Below, piece by piece: positions 27,201 through 34,918 of a stretch of DNA of 48,294 bases (position 1 is the stretch's first letter; every line of letters begins with the position of its first letter). Position numbers and translations under genes: made by a program. The notes below the pieces were generated by a model. It did not search any database and was not told where the DNA came from. It was given only the letters and a program-made list of their open reading frames with translations. Source of the DNA: Pseudomonadota bacterium (lineage in GTDB: Bacteria > Pseudomonadota > Gammaproteobacteria > Burkholderiales > Gallionellaceae); contig JAJXTH010000018.1 of NCBI GenBank assembly GCA_021783995.1, positions 1-48,294 of the forward strand, given 5' to 3'.

Positions 27201-27309
27201 TCGCACGGATGCGCTCTTTGGCGTTTCCACCATTGCGCCCTTCCGGGATATGTTCAGGCTTCCGGGAAAGTGCTTCGGGGTGTTCGTCGCTGGTGACCGG
27301 TTTGTCCAT
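24232..27309 (-). CDS. Multi-sensor GGDEF-EAL c-di-GMP protein (PAS-PAS-GAF-PAS-GGDEF-EAL)
   Basis: A protein of about 1025 residues. The order is PAS (about 25-150), PAS (155-280), GAF (290-450), PAS with PAC (465-590), GGDEF (600-760) and EAL (775-1015). The cyclase motif RLGGDEF is intact. In the EAL domain GMEALIRW, VSVNLP, FEVLET, SIDDFGTG, TIKID and AEGVE are all present, so both c-di-GMP synthesis and hydrolysis are possible. No transmembrane helix is obvious, so it is likely a cytoplasmic sensor of redox, oxygen or a small ligand. The start at 27309 is uncertain: no strong ribosome site, and the frame is open to 27405. Confidence 0.9.
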   Translation of the reverse strand: MDKPVTSDEHPEALSRKPEHIPEGRNGGNAKERIRAIIEAIRLPLALTDANENIIHLNRSFTDLIGYTEGDIADLAGLRALAYPDSQYRKWVVDAWQKKVDQAESTGMPLDTLETAIVCKDGMTRTFLISSTPLQQSLEGLHLIAFYDITEHYDMIQALRFRQIGLDRAGENILWIDSDGRILDANETACNKLGYTRKEMSHLTVADLDPFFPFETWPEHWQDLKRNGVVRLESKQRRRDGSIFPTEVIANFFEYEGREYNCALVADITERKISEARIGRLANLYKALIEINQAIARMDDKASLFPLVCTMAVDFGGLKMAWVGEHNETTGLLDIKSIYGTGSDYLKNIVISTDSTLPEGKGPSGVAFRENRAVIVNDFQTSKITELWHKAATHFDWQSSGAFPILRGEKPYAVLTVYHDQKNAFDEETTALLEEMVRDVSFALDSFDRETMRRRAQSNLNASERHFRAYFERSMVGMAATSASKGMLEVNDALCKMLGYSKEELMGKTWTELTHRDDLEVNEDLFGRVLRGALEEYELDKRFVRKDGEIVYVHIAVRAVRNDQGEVDYFVAIINDVTDARNKQRELEQLAHYDKLTGLPNRALLNDRLEMGLAQAKRAGGNLAVCFMDLDGFKPVNDTFGHETGDALLVEIARRIMAISRATDTVARLGGDEFVLLLPEISGEEECRHMLERIMETVKQPLDVNGHEIRISASIGIAIYPEDVTDGESLIRHADQAMYIAKQMGRNRMHFFDAAFDQQAQIRSEGLSRVAMALEQGELILYYQPKVNMQSGQVVGMEALIRWLHPQRGLIPPGEFLPMIENSDFEIRLSEWVITTAMTQLAQWQAEGVHFTVSVNLPGRHLQSHGFIEFVASAVARHQDMDATCFEFEVLETAAIGDMGTAILKMQGCIAQGIHFSIDDFGTGYASLAYLRRLPARTIKIDQVFVRDMLEDEEDLSIVEGVISLARTFKKEVIAEGVESIGQGLQLLSFGCRLAQGYGIARPMEAKLVSDWVRNYQPPPEWRSG

Positions 27310-27444
27310 GGTGAATCGAAATGGGATTCTTCCTGTTAGGAGTCTGTCTGAAACTCGTCTTCGACGGGACTGCGCCATGGTAAACGGGAATGCCGATGCC
27401 GGCAATTGTCTTGCTAGGGAGACACAGATTTCTTCGGTTTTGTC

Positions 27445-27507
27445 GTTCCCGCACAGGCGGGAACCCAGTTATACAGAGGCACTGGTTCCCCCGCTTTTTC
27501 GGGGAAG
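27445..27507. repeat. Palindromic intergenic repeat, two hairpins
   Basis: GTTCCCGC (27445-27452) and GCGGGAAC (27457-27464) form a perfect hairpin with a 4-base loop, and TTCCCC pairs with GGGGAA across 27487-27507. The first resembles dispersed extragenic palindromes found in many betaproteobacteria. It sits downstream of the CcoG-like gene and may serve as its terminator. Confidence 0.6.
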
Positions 27508-27527
27508 AGGAATAAATCAGTGCCTTG

Positions 27528-28721
27528 CTAGGGCTTGTGCTTCATGTGCTCTGCTTCTGCGTGTTCGAGATTCCTCGCAACGCATTGCCTCAATTCGCTG
27601 CCGTTGGCGGGATCATGCTCCAGCGTGCATTGGCAGCGGCAGGCAGCCGCGCGATAACAGCCTTCCATGTCACGGTTTTTGCAGGCGGTTTCCTCTTTCG
27701 TGCATTGCGCGCTGCAGATCTGGGCGACTTCATGCGCCTTCTGCAGTACCGCAAGCGGTATTTTTTCCTCGGGTTTTGGCTGCGTCGCAATTCCCCAAGC
27801 GGTCATGGCTATCCCGGCCAGAAGCAGCATGGTGACGAGCCGGTTGGCCTTTCCCAGCACGGCCATGGTTTTCCCGTGCCAGCTCTTTGATCTGGCATTA
27901 AGCCTGAAATCGAGCAGGCCTTGCGTGCCGGTCTTCTGGTGAAGGCGGTTGCAGGCGTCTATGCATTCGCCGCAGTTGATGCAGATGTCGTGAGCAGCGA
28001 TTTTCGTGGGCTTGATTTTCGTGATGCACACGGTCGCGCAGTAGTTGCACTTTGCGCAGTCTGCCGAACGGCTGGCATCGTAGGTCACATGCAGCGCATC
28101 TTTGGTGCCGAACATCCTCTGTCCCATGCGGTAGAAGCAGGCATAGTCGCAGAAGAAATAGCGCACTGCCGCAATGTCGATGAAGATCAGGAATACCGAA
28201 AAAAGATATAGCAGGAATGGAGAAAGTTTTTCACGGTCCGAAAGCGTGATGATTTCCCATGTTTCTTTGGGCGTGTAGAAGAACAGGAATGGAATCAGCG
28301 AGAGCACGACGGATGCGGCGAGGAAGCTCGTGCCCAGTATGGCCCAGTTCATGAATTTGTTCTTTTTCTCCGCGACGATCAGCCCTTCGCCGTCCACCTC
28401 CACGTTTGCGCGCTTGCCAAGCAGTTTGTGAGTGAGGTTGTTCGCCCATTCGGAGAGCAGGTTTTGCGGGCATGCCCAGCCGCACCAGAGCGTGCCTATG
28501 GTGTTGTAGGTGAGCACCGGCGCGGTTGCGATGATGAGCGTAAGGCCCGTGATCAGCGTAAAGCTGGACCACCAGATCTGGTGGCCCAAAATCGAGAAGC
28601 TCGCCGATGCCAGGTCTATGCGGAATAGCCCGGTGGCGGGGATCAGCGCGAAGAGCAGCAAAACGGCAAACTGCACCCATCTTCTTGTCGGGCGATACTG
28701 TTTCGTCATGCCGTTATCCAT
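27528..28721 (-). CDS. CcoG/NapH-like membrane 4Fe-4S protein with Cys-rich tail
   Basis: A 397-residue membrane iron-sulfur protein. [11 protein letters not shown] (C80, C84) and [10 protein letters not shown] (C191, C195) are the membrane-embedded Cys motifs of the CcoG/RdxA/NapH group, followed by two 4Fe-4S clusters (C222, C225, C228, C232 and C247, C250, C253, C257). A last membrane helix (about 297-312) leads to a tail of about 80 residues holding eight cysteines (336, 340, 347, 355, 361, 363, 365, 380) in place of the immunoglobulin-like domain usual in CcoG. CcoG reduces copper for cbb3 oxidase assembly; no ccoNOP genes are in the window. An ATG at 28709 is an alternative start. It overlaps the folD stop by 8 bp. 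Confidence 0.85.
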   Translation of the reverse strand: MDNGMTKQYRPTRRWVQFAVLLLFALIPATGLFRIDLASASFSILGHQIWWSSFTLITGLTLIIATAPVLTYNTIGTLWCGWACPQNLLSEWANNLTHKLLGKRANVEVDGEGLIVAEKKNKFMNWAILGTSFLAASVVLSLIPFLFFYTPKETWEIITLSDREKLSPFLLYLFSVFLIFIDIAAVRYFFCDYACFYRMGQRMFGTKDALHVTYDASRSADCAKCNYCATVCITKIKPTKIAAHDICINCGECIDACNRLHQKTGTQGLLDFRLNARSKSWHGKTMAVLGKANRLVTMLLLAGIAMTAWGIATQPKPEEKIPLAVLQKAHEVAQICSAQCTKEETACKNRDMEGCYRAAACRCQCTLEHDPANGSELRQCVARNLEHAEAEHMKHKP

Positions 28722-29574
28722 TCAGGCCGGACAGCCTTTCCGCAGCCCTCACGGTATTTGCGATCAGCATTGCGATGGTCATAGGGCCCACGCCGCCCGG
28801 CACTGGCGTGATGTAGCCCGCGACTTCCTTCACGTTCTGAAAATCCACGTCGCCCACGAGTTTGCCTTCGCTGTTACGGTTGATGCCCACGTCGATCACC
28901 ACGGCACCCGGTTTCACCATGTCCTTCTTGATGAACTCGGGCTTTCCGACTGCGGCGATCAGGATGTCGGCATCCCTCGTGTGCTTCGCAAGGTCTGTGG
29001 TCTTCGATGTGCAGATGGTCACTGTGGCGTTTTTTTGCAGCAGCAGCAGCGCCATCGGCTTGCCTACGATGTTGCTGCGACCCACCACCACGGCGTGCTT
29101 GCCTTCGATGCTGATACCGGTTTTTTCCAGCATCACCATCACGCCATAGGGCGTGCAGGAAGGGAATGGCGTCTCGCCCGTGACCAGGGCGCCGACGTTC
29201 TTTTCGTGGAATCCGTCCACGTCCTTGTCCGGGTTGATCGCCTCGATAACCTTGTGCGCATCGAGATGCCTGGGCAGCGGCAGCTGAACCAGTATGCCGT
29301 GTATCTTCGGGTCGTTGTTCAGATCATTCACTTTGGCAAGCAGCTCCGCTTCCGTCGCGTCTTCCGGCAGTTCGACGTGGACCGAATAGAGCCCGAGGTC
29401 ATTGCATGCCTTTACCTTGTTCGCGACATAGACTCTGGATGCCGGATCGTTGCCGACGATGATCACTGCCATGCCGGGCGTTATTCCGCGCGCGATCAAC
29501 CTGTCAGCGCGCGCCTTCCATTCGAGGCGAACCTGTTGCGCGATGGCCTTGCCGTCTATGATCTGCGCAGTCAT
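28714..29574 (-). CDS. folD: Bifunctional methylenetetrahydrofolate dehydrogenase/cyclohydrolase
   Basis: A 286-residue FolD of usual length that interconverts 5,10-methylene-, methenyl- and 10-formyl-tetrahydrofolate with NADP. The catalytic tyrosine-lysine region [26 protein letters not shown], the cofactor loop [14 protein letters not shown] and the C-terminal [14 protein letters not shown] are intact. The ATG at 29574 overlaps the ppa stop (ATGA), so it is translationally coupled to pyrophosphatase; the reading frame is open further upstream only as an overlap with ppa. Confidence 0.96.
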   Translation of the reverse strand: MTAQIIDGKAIAQQVRLEWKARADRLIARGITPGMAVIIVGNDPASRVYVANKVKACNDLGLYSVHVELPEDATEAELLAKVNDLNNDPKIHGILVQLPLPRHLDAHKVIEAINPDKDVDGFHEKNVGALVTGETPFPSCTPYGVMVMLEKTGISIEGKHAVVVGRSNIVGKPMALLLLQKNATVTICTSKTTDLAKHTRDADILIAAVGKPEFIKKDMVKPGAVVIDVGINRNSEGKLVGDVDFQNVKEVAGYITPVPGGVGPMTIAMLIANTVRAAERLSGLNG

Positions 29575-30110
29575 CGTTTTGCGGAATTCCTGTAGGCCTC
29601 CAGGCCGTTCATGATCTCGGCATGGGCGGCGTCGACGCCCGCCCAGCCGTTGATCTTGACCCACTTTCCGGGTTCCAGCGCCTTGTAGAGCTCGAAGAAG
29701 TGCTTGATCTGCTCCAGCGTGATGTTGGGCAGATCCTCATAGGTCCTGATCTCGTGATAGAGCGGGGTCAGCTTGTCCGTCGGCACGGCGATAATCTTGG
29801 CATCCTCCCCGCCTTCGTCGGACATGTTAAGCATGCCGACCGGGCGGCAGGGAATGATCGCGCCGTGCACGATGGGGAAGGGCGTGATGACCAGCACGTC
29901 CACCGGATCGCCGTCGTCCGCGATCGTCTCCGGGATGAAGCCGTAATTGCATGGATAGCGCATCAGGGAGCTGATGAAACGGTCCACCACCAGCACGCCG
30001 GATTCCTTGTCGACCTCGTACTTTACAGGATCTGCATGTTTGGGAATTTCAATGATGACATTGCATTCGCGCGGCAGCTTGTCGCCGGGTCGGACGTTTA
30101 AAAGACTCAT
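29571..30110 (-). CDS. ppa: Inorganic pyrophosphatase, family I
   Basis: A 179-residue soluble hexamer-type pyrophosphatase that hydrolyses PPi to phosphate. The block [22 protein letters not shown] contains the signature acidic residues, and [17 protein letters not shown] is the typical C-terminal portion. AGGAAAA precedes the ATG at 30110. A minus-strand TATAAT (30152-30147) lies a suitable distance upstream. It is divergent from the PPi-dependent phosphofructokinase gene and heads an operon with folD and the CcoG-like gene. Confidence 0.96.
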   Translation of the reverse strand: MSLLNVRPGDKLPRECNVIIEIPKHADPVKYEVDKESGVLVVDRFISSLMRYPCNYGFIPETIADDGDPVDVLVITPFPIVHGAIIPCRPVGMLNMSDEGGEDAKIIAVPTDKLTPLYHEIRTYEDLPNITLEQIKHFFELYKALEPGKWVKINGWAGVDAAHAEIMNGLEAYRNSAKR

Positions 30111-30224
30111 GGGTGTTTTCCTGAAATTAAAGTTGAAAGTTGCGCAATTATAAGCGATGCTGTCTGCTGTCGCTGAACCCTGTGCAGTTAATTTTTTATA
30201 ACTTGACTTGGAGGAGATGAAGCT

Positions 30225-31412
30225 ATGGCAACACAACTGGTCGGTAAAATGGTCATTGGACAATCGGGCGGCCCGACGGCCGTCATCAATCAATCGCTTG
30301 TCGGCGCCGTACTGGCGGCCAGGAAGCAGTCCAATATTACCGGTATCCTGGGTGCGCGCCATGGCATAGCGGGTGTCATGAAGGAGGACTTCATCGACCT
30401 TTCCACGCAGAGCCTGGAACAGCTCGAGCTTGTCGCGAACACGCCTGCAGCGGCGCTGGGTTCGGTGCGCCTGAAACCGGGTCGTGCGGAATGCGAGAAG
30501 GTGTTCGAGGTTTTCAAGAAGAACGACGTGCGCTTCTTCTTCTACATAGGCGGCAACGATTCTGCAGAGACCGCGCACATCATCGCCGAGATGGCCAAGG
30601 ACGCCAGCTACGACTTCTGCACCGTGCACATTCCGAAAACCATAGACAACGACCTCAAGGTGACGGACCACTGCCCGGGCTTTGCATCTGCAGCGCGCTT
30701 CGTGGCGCTCGCCTTCATGGGGGACGACAGGGACAACTATGCGCTTTCCGGCATCAAGATCAACGTGGTGATGGGTCGCAGTGCAGGATTTTTGACTGCG
30801 GCCTCGGCTCTTGCGCGCCAGGCAGAAGGCGACGGCCCCCACCTGATCTACCTGCCTGAGCGCGTTTTCAACGTGGGTTCCTTCCAGCAGGACGTGCGAG
30901 ACGTGATGGCGAAATATGGCCGCTGCGTGATCGCGGTCTCTGAAGGCATCACGGACAAGGATGGCAATCCGATATCGACTTCCGGCGAGCGCGACTCGCA
31001 CGGCAACATCCAGCTCTCCGGCAGCGGCGCGTTGGGCGACACGCTTGCGGCGCTGGTCAAGGAAGCCTTCCCTGGCCAGAAGGTGCGCGTGCGCGCGGAT
31101 ACCTTCGGTTATCTGCAGCGTTCCTTCCCGACCATCATCTCGCCTGTCGATGCCAAGGAGGCGCGCGAGGTGGGAGGCTATGCGGTGGAACATGCAGCCA
31201 CCACAGGCTCTCCGGGGTCGGTGTCGATCAGACGCCTGTCGAGCAAACCCTACGTCAGCGAATGCTTCATCACGCCGCTTTCCTCTGTGGCCAGGGAGGC
31301 GACCAGCATGAATGACGAATACATCAGTGCGTCAAACAACGATGTGACATCTGCATGGATGGATTACATCAGGCCCCTGGTGGGCGAGCTGCCGGTGATC
31401 GGCAGGCTGTAA
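30225..31412 (+). CDS. pfp: 6-phosphofructokinase, pyrophosphate-dependent type
   Basis: A 395-residue phosphofructokinase. Two positions that separate PPi from ATP use both point to PPi: an aspartate in GGNDS (109-113, where ATP enzymes have glycine) and a lysine in IPKTIDND (136-143, where ATP enzymes have glycine). The enzyme would work reversibly between fructose 6-phosphate and fructose 1,6-bisphosphate, and such enzymes often also act on sedoheptulose bisphosphate in autotrophs and methylotrophs. The GGND variant, instead of GGDD, is a small oddity. GGAGGAG precedes the start. It diverges from ppa by 114 bp. Confidence 0.9.
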   Translation: MATQLVGKMVIGQSGGPTAVINQSLVGAVLAARKQSNITGILGARHGIAGVMKEDFIDLSTQSLEQLELVANTPAAALGSVRLKPGRAECEKVFEVFKKNDVRFFFYIGGNDSAETAHIIAEMAKDASYDFCTVHIPKTIDNDLKVTDHCPGFASAARFVALAFMGDDRDNYALSGIKINVVMGRSAGFLTAASALARQAEGDGPHLIYLPERVFNVGSFQQDVRDVMAKYGRCVIAVSEGITDKDGNPISTSGERDSHGNIQLSGSGALGDTLAALVKEAFPGQKVRVRADTFGYLQRSFPTIISPVDAKEAREVGGYAVEHAATTGSPGSVSIRRLSSKPYVSECFITPLSSVAREATSMNDEYISASNNDVTSAWMDYIRPLVGELPVIGRL

Positions 31413-31423
31413 GGCTGTAAAAA

Positions 31424-31443
31424 GGACCGGTGCAAGCCGGTCC
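31424..31443. terminator. Hairpin downstream of pfp
   Basis: Stem GGACCGG (31424-31430) with CCGGTCC (31437-31443), loop TGCAAG. The plus strand has no good T tract after it, while the minus strand has TTTTT, so its strength for pfp is doubtful. Confidence 0.45.
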
Positions 31444-31530
31444 CTTGACCTTCTCCTGGGGTAGAATCATTCCATCCGTGTCCGGGCGGATTTTCGCCTG
31501 GACCGCTCATAATCTCCGCATCTGATCATC

Positions 31531-32013
31531 ATGAAATCCAAAGTCAAAGTGCTCTTCGTCTGCATGGGCAACATATGCCGCTCCCCCACCGCGGAGGCGG
31601 TGTTCCGCCATTATGTAGAGAATGCAGGGCTCGCGGAGTCCATCCTGATCGACTCGGCGGGGACGCACGATTATCACGTAGGTCATGCGCCCGATCCGCG
31701 TACCCAGCGGGCGGCAGCGCAGCGCGGTTATGAAATGAGCGGTCTGCGCGGGCGGCAGGTGGTGCGCGAAGACCTGGAAAGCTTCGACTATGTGCTGGCG
31801 ATGGACTGTGCAAATCTTGCGATATTGCGCTATCTTGCCCCGCGAGATATCAGGAGCCATCCCGGGCTGTTCCTCGATTATGCGCGGCATCACAGGGAGC
31901 GCGAAGTGCCCGATCCGTATTATGGCGGGGAAGCGGGCTTCGAGCGCGTGCTGGACATGGTGGAAGACGCGGCAGATGGGTTGCTGCAACATATCCAGAA
32001 AACCCATCTCTGA
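31531..32013 (+). CDS. Low-molecular-weight protein-tyrosine phosphatase
   Basis: A 160-residue LMW-PTP. The catalytic loop is VCMGNICRS (C11, R17) near the N-terminus and the acid aspartate lies in EVPDPYYGG (about residue 130). Length fits the family. Such enzymes dephosphorylate tyrosine kinases of capsule or exopolysaccharide synthesis or, in stand-alone form, other phosphotyrosine proteins. No tyrosine kinase gene is close, so the substrate is unknown. It is convergent with rne. Confidence 0.93.
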   Translation: MKSKVKVLFVCMGNICRSPTAEAVFRHYVENAGLAESILIDSAGTHDYHVGHAPDPRTQRAAAQRGYEMSGLRGRQVVREDLESFDYVLAMDCANLAILRYLAPRDIRSHPGLFLDYARHHREREVPDPYYGGEAGFERVLDMVEDAADGLLQHIQKTHL

Positions 32014-32023
32014 ATTGCGGGCG

Positions 32024-32052
32024 TAAAAAAACCGCACGGCTTCCCGTGCGGT
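32024..32052 (-). terminator. Intrinsic terminator of rne
   Basis: ACCGCACGG (32031-32039) and CCGTGCGGT (32044-32052) form a 9-bp stem with a 4-base loop; on the minus strand it is followed by a run of T, just past the rne stop at 32065. It may weakly serve the convergent phosphatase gene too. Confidence 0.85.
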
Positions 32053-32064
32053 TCATTTCAAGGG

Positions 32065-34512
32065 CTATGCCTGTGGGTTCTGGGTTTCGACCTGAACCAG
32101 CGGTTCGTTCTCGACATATACCTCGAGCTGTCGCGCGCGACGGCGGATCACCGGCTGCGGTCTGACAGGCGTATCGACTGCGGTCGCGATCTTCTCCGGT
32201 GCCGTCTCGATCTGCATCAGGCCCTCTATTTCGAGCTGCTCCTGAAGGGTGGGCATCGCCGCCGCAACCGCGACAGGCTCTGCGACCGCGACAGGCTCTG
32301 CAACTGCGACAGGCTCTGCAACTGCGACAGGCTCTGCAACTGCGACAGGCTCTGCAACTGCGACAGGCTCTGCAACTGCGACAGGCTCTGCAACTGCGAC
32401 AGGCTCTGCAACTGCGACAGGCTCTGCGACTGCGACAGACAGGGTGGGCATCGCAATGTATTCCGTGGGCTTCAGCTTTGCAACGGATTCCTGCATTGTT
32501 TCCATGCCCTCAGCGCCCGATTCGCGCTTCTCGCGCTCGCGGCGTCCACCGCGGCGCCCGCGGCGGCGGGATTTCTCGGTCTTTTCGGATTCGGCCTCGT
32601 TGTTCGGAGGGGCCGTCTTTTCAATGACGGGTTTTTCCTCTGCGATGCGCGGTTCAACAGGCTTTTTGGGCGGGCGCGGCGGCCTGGGCTGCTTTGCTTC
32701 CGCGGGTTTCTCAGCCGAGGCCTCGACTGGTTTGGCCTGTCTGTCGTTACGCTCTGGTCGTTCGCTGCGCTCGCGGCGCTTTCTGCCTTCGCTGCGCTCG
32801 ACGCGCGGCGGCGGTGGAGGTGCGGCAGGCGTTTCACTGGCGGGTTCGCTGGCAAACAGCGACTTGAACCAGCCTATCAGGCCGGGTGACTTGACGGCGG
32901 GTTGTTCCGTTTTCATCGGTGCCGGTGCTGAAGGCGTGATTCCCTTGACGACGGCCACGGAGCGGACAGCCTTGGCGGATTCGGGCTCGGCCTTGTGGTC
33001 CTCGGGTTTTTCCACCATGGTGTAGCTGGGCTGTTCGTTGCCGAGTTCATCTTGACGCAGGCGGTTGATGCTGTAGTTTGGGGTCTCGAGATGCGGATTG
33101 GGGATCAGCGTGATCGGCACCCTCAAGCGGGATTCGATGCGGTGCAAGTCTGCGCGCTTCTCGTTCAACAGGAATGTGGCCACATCGACCGGCACCTGTG
33201 CGTGTATCGCAGCGCTGCTGTCCTTCATCGCCTCTTCCTGGATGATGCGCAGGATGTGCAGTGCGGAAGACTCGGTGCCGCGTATGTGGCCGATGCCGTT
33301 GCAGCGCGGGCAGGTGATGTAGTTGCTCTCGCCAAGCGAAGGCTGCAGGCGCTGTCGCGACAGCTCCAGCAGGCCGAAGCGCGAGATCTTGGCCGTCTGC
33401 ACGCGGGCGCGGTCGAAGCGTAGCGAGTCGCGCAGGCGGTTTTCCACGTCGCGCTGGTTCTTGCTGCTCTCCATGTCGATGAAGTCGATCACGATGAGGC
33501 CACCCAGGTCGCGCAAACGCATCTGGCGTGCGATCTCTTCTGCAGCCTCGAGATTGGTGTTGAACGCGGTGGTTTCGATGTCCGAGCCACGGGTTGCGCG
33601 GGCGGAGTTGATGTCGATCGCAGTCAGCGCTTCGGTGTGGTCGATGACAATGGCGCCGCCCGAAGGCAGGCGCACTTCGCGGGAATGCGCGGATTCGATC
33701 TGGTGTTCGATCTGGAAGCGTGAAAACAGCGGCACGTCGTCCACATAGCGCTTGATGCGGTTCACGTTGTCAGGCATCACCGTGCTCATGAAAGCATGAG
33801 CCTGCTGGTAAACCTCGTCGGTGTCGATCAGGATCTCGCCGATTTCCGGATTGAAGTAGTCGCGGATTGCGCGCACCACGAGGCTGCTTTCCAGATAGAT
33901 CAGCGAAGGCGCCTTTTCGGTCTCTGCCGCATCCGCGATCGCGTTCCACAGCTGGATCAGGTAATTCAGATCCCACTGCAGCTCTTCCTCGTTGCGGCCT
34001 ATCCCTGCAGTGCGAGCGATGATGCTCATGCCAGCCGGCACTTCAAGATGGGAGAGCACTTCGCGCAGCTCGGTGCGTTCGTCTCCCTCGATGCGGCGAG
34101 AGACGCCGCCCCCGTTCGGGTTGTTGGGCATCAGCACGATGTAGCGGCCGGCCAGGCTGATGAAGGTGGTCAGCGCAGCGCCCTTGTTTCCGCGCTCATC
34201 CTTTTCGACCTGGACCAGCAGCTCCTGGCCTTCGCGCAATGCTTCCTTGATGGTCGGGCGGTTTCCGCAACCTTGCTGGTAGAACTGCGGGGATATTTCC
34301 TTGAAGGGAAGGAAGCCGTGACGGTTTCCTCCATATTCGACAAAACAGGCCTCGAGGCTGGGTTCGATGCGGGTGATGACGGCCTTGTAGATGTTGCTCT
34401 TGCGTTGTTCCTTGCCGGCGATTTCAATGTCGAGGTCGATCAGTTTCTGGCCATCGACAATGGCGACACGGAGTTCTTCCGGCTGTGTCGCATTGAATAG
34501 CATGCGTTTCAT
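32065..34512 (-). CDS. rne: Ribonuclease E
   Basis: An 815-residue endoribonuclease, central to mRNA decay and rRNA/tRNA maturation. The N-terminal catalytic half has the S1 domain (NIYKAVITRIEPSLEACFVEYG), the DNase I-like region with the metal aspartates in TAIDIN and VIDFIDM, and the zinc link TCPRCNGIGH. The C-terminal half is disordered, arginine-rich (RRERSERPERND) and presumably the degradosome scaffold, shorter than in E. coli. It contains nine copies of EPVAVA encoded by an 18-bp repeat. The full scaffold suggests RNase E rather than RNase G. Divergent from rluC, as in many proteobacteria. Confidence 0.95.
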   Translation of the reverse strand: MKRMLFNATQPEELRVAIVDGQKLIDLDIEIAGKEQRKSNIYKAVITRIEPSLEACFVEYGGNRHGFLPFKEISPQFYQQGCGNRPTIKEALREGQELLVQVEKDERGNKGAALTTFISLAGRYIVLMPNNPNGGGVSRRIEGDERTELREVLSHLEVPAGMSIIARTAGIGRNEEELQWDLNYLIQLWNAIADAAETEKAPSLIYLESSLVVRAIRDYFNPEIGEILIDTDEVYQQAHAFMSTVMPDNVNRIKRYVDDVPLFSRFQIEHQIESAHSREVRLPSGGAIVIDHTEALTAIDINSARATRGSDIETTAFNTNLEAAEEIARQMRLRDLGGLIVIDFIDMESSKNQRDVENRLRDSLRFDRARVQTAKISRFGLLELSRQRLQPSLGESNYITCPRCNGIGHIRGTESSALHILRIIQEEAMKDSSAAIHAQVPVDVATFLLNEKRADLHRIESRLRVPITLIPNPHLETPNYSINRLRQDELGNEQPSYTMVEKPEDHKAEPESAKAVRSVAVVKGITPSAPAPMKTEQPAVKSPGLIGWFKSLFASEPASETPAAPPPPPRVERSEGRKRRERSERPERNDRQAKPVEASAEKPAEAKQPRPPRPPKKPVEPRIAEEKPVIEKTAPPNNEAESEKTEKSRRRGRRGGRREREKRESGAEGMETMQESVAKLKPTEYIAMPTLSVAVAEPVAVAEPVAVAEPVAVAEPVAVAEPVAVAEPVAVAEPVAVAEPVAVAEPVAVAAAMPTLQEQLEIEGLMQIETAPEKIATAVDTPVRPQPVIRRRARQLEVYVENEPLVQVETQNPQA
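32265..32440 (-). repeat. 18-bp tandem repeat within rne, nine units
   Basis: Nine consecutive 18-bp units (period fixed by GGCTCTG at 32276, 32294 and on to 32420) encode EPVAVA on the minus strand. Middle units are identical; the edge ones differ by single bases. Unit gain or loss keeps the frame, so length variation between strains is expected. Confidence 0.95.
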
Positions 34513-34918
34513 ATATGTTGTCCCCCGCGCTCTGACACGGGAAGACGCGAGCTACACACGGTTAGGCGTGCGAGAATAACGGCTGACGATAGTAGGTCAA
34601 TTGGGTTCTCATCATGTAGCTGGTCTAAAATTGTCTCAGGTGGCCGGGTATTGAGTCGCTTTTGAGGCGTTCCTTGCAGGCGTCCTTGCGCATGCGAGCT
34701 TCAGCCATTTGCGATTTTTTGCCCCGCCACAAAATCCCACAGGTGCTTTGAGCGCGTAAATCAATTACTATCGCTGCTGGTTCCGGTGAGCGATATTAAC
34801 CGGGTCGCGGTGTGCTGTATGGCGCCTTGCGCCCTCGATCTGAATCCTTGCATGTCAGATGCGGCAGGGATGTCCCTTGTTGCAGCCAAAAACGCGCGAA
34901 CGGCGAAGTATAAGCAAA
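34513..34918. other. rne/rluC divergent intergenic region (406 bp)
   Basis: Gene-free. It holds the rne promoter at 34573-34600 and a 5' leader of about 55 nt for rne. The middle part (34620-34740) contains several direct near-repeats such as GGCGT and CCTTGC but no recognisable gene, RNA family or strong terminator. Long leaders at this position in other proteobacteria take part in RNase E autoregulation; no such structure is proven here. Confidence 0.5.
34573..34600 (-). promoter_or_regulatory. Predicted sigma-70 promoter of rne
   Basis: On the minus strand TTGACC (34600-34595), a 16-bp spacer, TATTCT (34578-34573). Transcription would begin near 34566, leaving a leader of about 54 nt before the rne ATG. 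Confidence 0.6.

Noticed and set aside
30111..31193. An apparent 5' extension of ppa across the pfp region on the minus strand
   Set aside because: The true ppa start at 30110 has a ribosome site and the family N-terminus; the extension is antisense to pfp.
32265..32440. CRISPR-like array
   Set aside because: The units are contiguous 18-bp repeats without spacers and encode EPVAVA in frame within RNase E.
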